64,000 nucleotides of DNA from Aaosphaeria pasadenensis (taxonomy: Eukaryota > Ascomycota > Dothideomycetes > Pleosporales): positions 868,001 to 932,000 of the forward strand of contig JAKLMB010000002.1 of assembly GCA_022813625.1 (NCBI GenBank), read 5' to 3'. The translations under genes were made by a program, and so were the position numbers. Below are positions 63,326 to 64,000 of this stretch, piece after piece; positions within the stretch are counted from its first letter, which is position 1, and the number at the start of each line of letters is the position of its first letter. The notes beneath the pieces are model-generated. The model was not told the DNA's origin. It did no database searches and was given only the letters and a program-made list of their open reading frames with translations.

Positions 63326-64000
63326 CTACCAAATCTTCTCCCATTGACGCCTCCAGAATGGCATCTCTGCCAAGCGCGCCCTCTCAACGTTCTCAATACC
63401 ACCCTCTTCCCAGTGTCTGCACTCTGCATCAATCTCTGCCTTTCCAGTGTACAGGTCCGCGGTCTTGGGGCTAACGAAGCCGCCCTTGCCCTCGCGCCAA
63501 TACTTGATGCGACCAACAAGGAACATGAAGAGGCAGAAAGCGATCGCGAAATAAGAGGTGACGAAGCCACGAACGCTGAAGGGCTTGAAGACATCGAAAC
63601 CAACGAACAGCAAAGCGCAGCATCCAAAAACCAGAGCGACCATAGGAGCCCAGGGTGTCAATGGAGCGGCGTAGATGAGCATGTCGTTGGTCAGGCCTTG
63701 CGCCTTGCGAGCGCGCCACCAGCAAAGGTAGGTGATGAGCATCAACACATATGTCGCGATCAACGCAGTCGTGGTGAGATCGACAAACCAGAGGAAGACC
63801 TCCACGGCAGAGTTACTGGAGACCAGGAAAGTGATGCATGAGATGAGAGAGACGGTAAGGACGGAGTAGATGGGGACACCTGATTTGGTGCACTTCATGA
63901 GGAACTTTGGCGCTTGTCCATCTGTTATTTTGTCAGCTTTGTACTTGTTCCACGATCATTATTCAAGCATACCTCGGGCAAGACCATATAGGGTTCGGCT
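63326..64000 (-). CDS. Amino-acid permease, APC/AAT family (3' part, runs off the window)
   Basis: Partial: exon piece 64000-63973, a 51-base intron (GTATGC...AACAG) and last exon 63921-63326; 208 C-terminal residues are visible. SRTLYGLAR|DGQAPKFL is the conserved loop before TM9 of yeast-type amino-acid transporters, with the next line CTKSGVPIYSVLT. Four hydrophobic helices follow and a cytoplasmic tail ends in FWRRQWEKIW, typical for general or dicarboxylic amino-acid permeases (Gap1/Dip5 group). It sits in the plasma membrane as a proton symporter. Substrate cannot be given from this end. Start lies beyond 64000. Confidence 0.92.

Overview
This is a 64 kb piece of nuclear DNA from a filamentous ascomycete (Pezizomycotina). 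Almost every gene has short GT-AG introns of about 50-120 bases, and coding and non-coding DNA are both near 45-50 % GC. The families are typical of moulds: a Pth11-type rhodopsin-domain receptor, a large membrane protein of unknown function, an old-yellow-enzyme, a CxxGLxYCG small secreted protein and F-box-like proteins. A leotiomycete is plausible but cannot be proved from the window.

Layout. Bases 1-8840 hold no recognisable gene. From 8841 to 18664 five genes lie on the minus strand: a GFA/CENP-V-fold protein, a CxxC/F-box-like protein, a 737-residue membrane protein, an ene-reductase and a Pth11-like receptor. After 3 kb of non-coding DNA come an UNC93-like transporter (21625-23210) and an odd acidic/RS-rich gene with an in-frame TAG (23601-24209). 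A sugar transporter, a short-chain dehydrogenase and a D-xylose reductase (25762-31704) look like a small pentose or polyol utilisation group; the last two share a divergent promoter.

The middle is housekeeping: ribosome-associated Hsp70 Ssb (33026-35742), a UBE2W-type E2 (36544-37298), the peroxin Pex13 (38078-39536), ribosomal protein uS15/Rps13 (42193-42985) and the COMPASS subunit Sdc1/Dpy-30 (43398-43917). It is followed by a nonsense-interrupted F-box-like gene and a small secreted cysteine-rich protein (46337-46757). The right part has the SF3b subunit Hsh155/SF3B1, an RBR E3 ligase, an intronless secreted GH31 glycosidase, a BAHD-type acyltransferase, a trypsin-fold protein with a duplicated N-terminal module, and the 3' end of an amino-acid permease that runs off the right edge.

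Most interesting observations: (1) the longest intron of the Hsp70 gene carries two tandem ~120-base copies of a foldable element whose arms covary; (2) the 23601-24209 gene can be read through a TAG only by removing a 132-base (3n) intron ending exactly at that TAG, so splicing would switch between two proteins; (3) the duplicated-module trypsin-fold protein; (4) two competing splice acceptors in the RBR ligase, one of which deletes the catalytic half; (5) a 12-base microexon in the E2 gene. Gene models were joined by hand by matching splice sites and reading frame; no similarity search was run.
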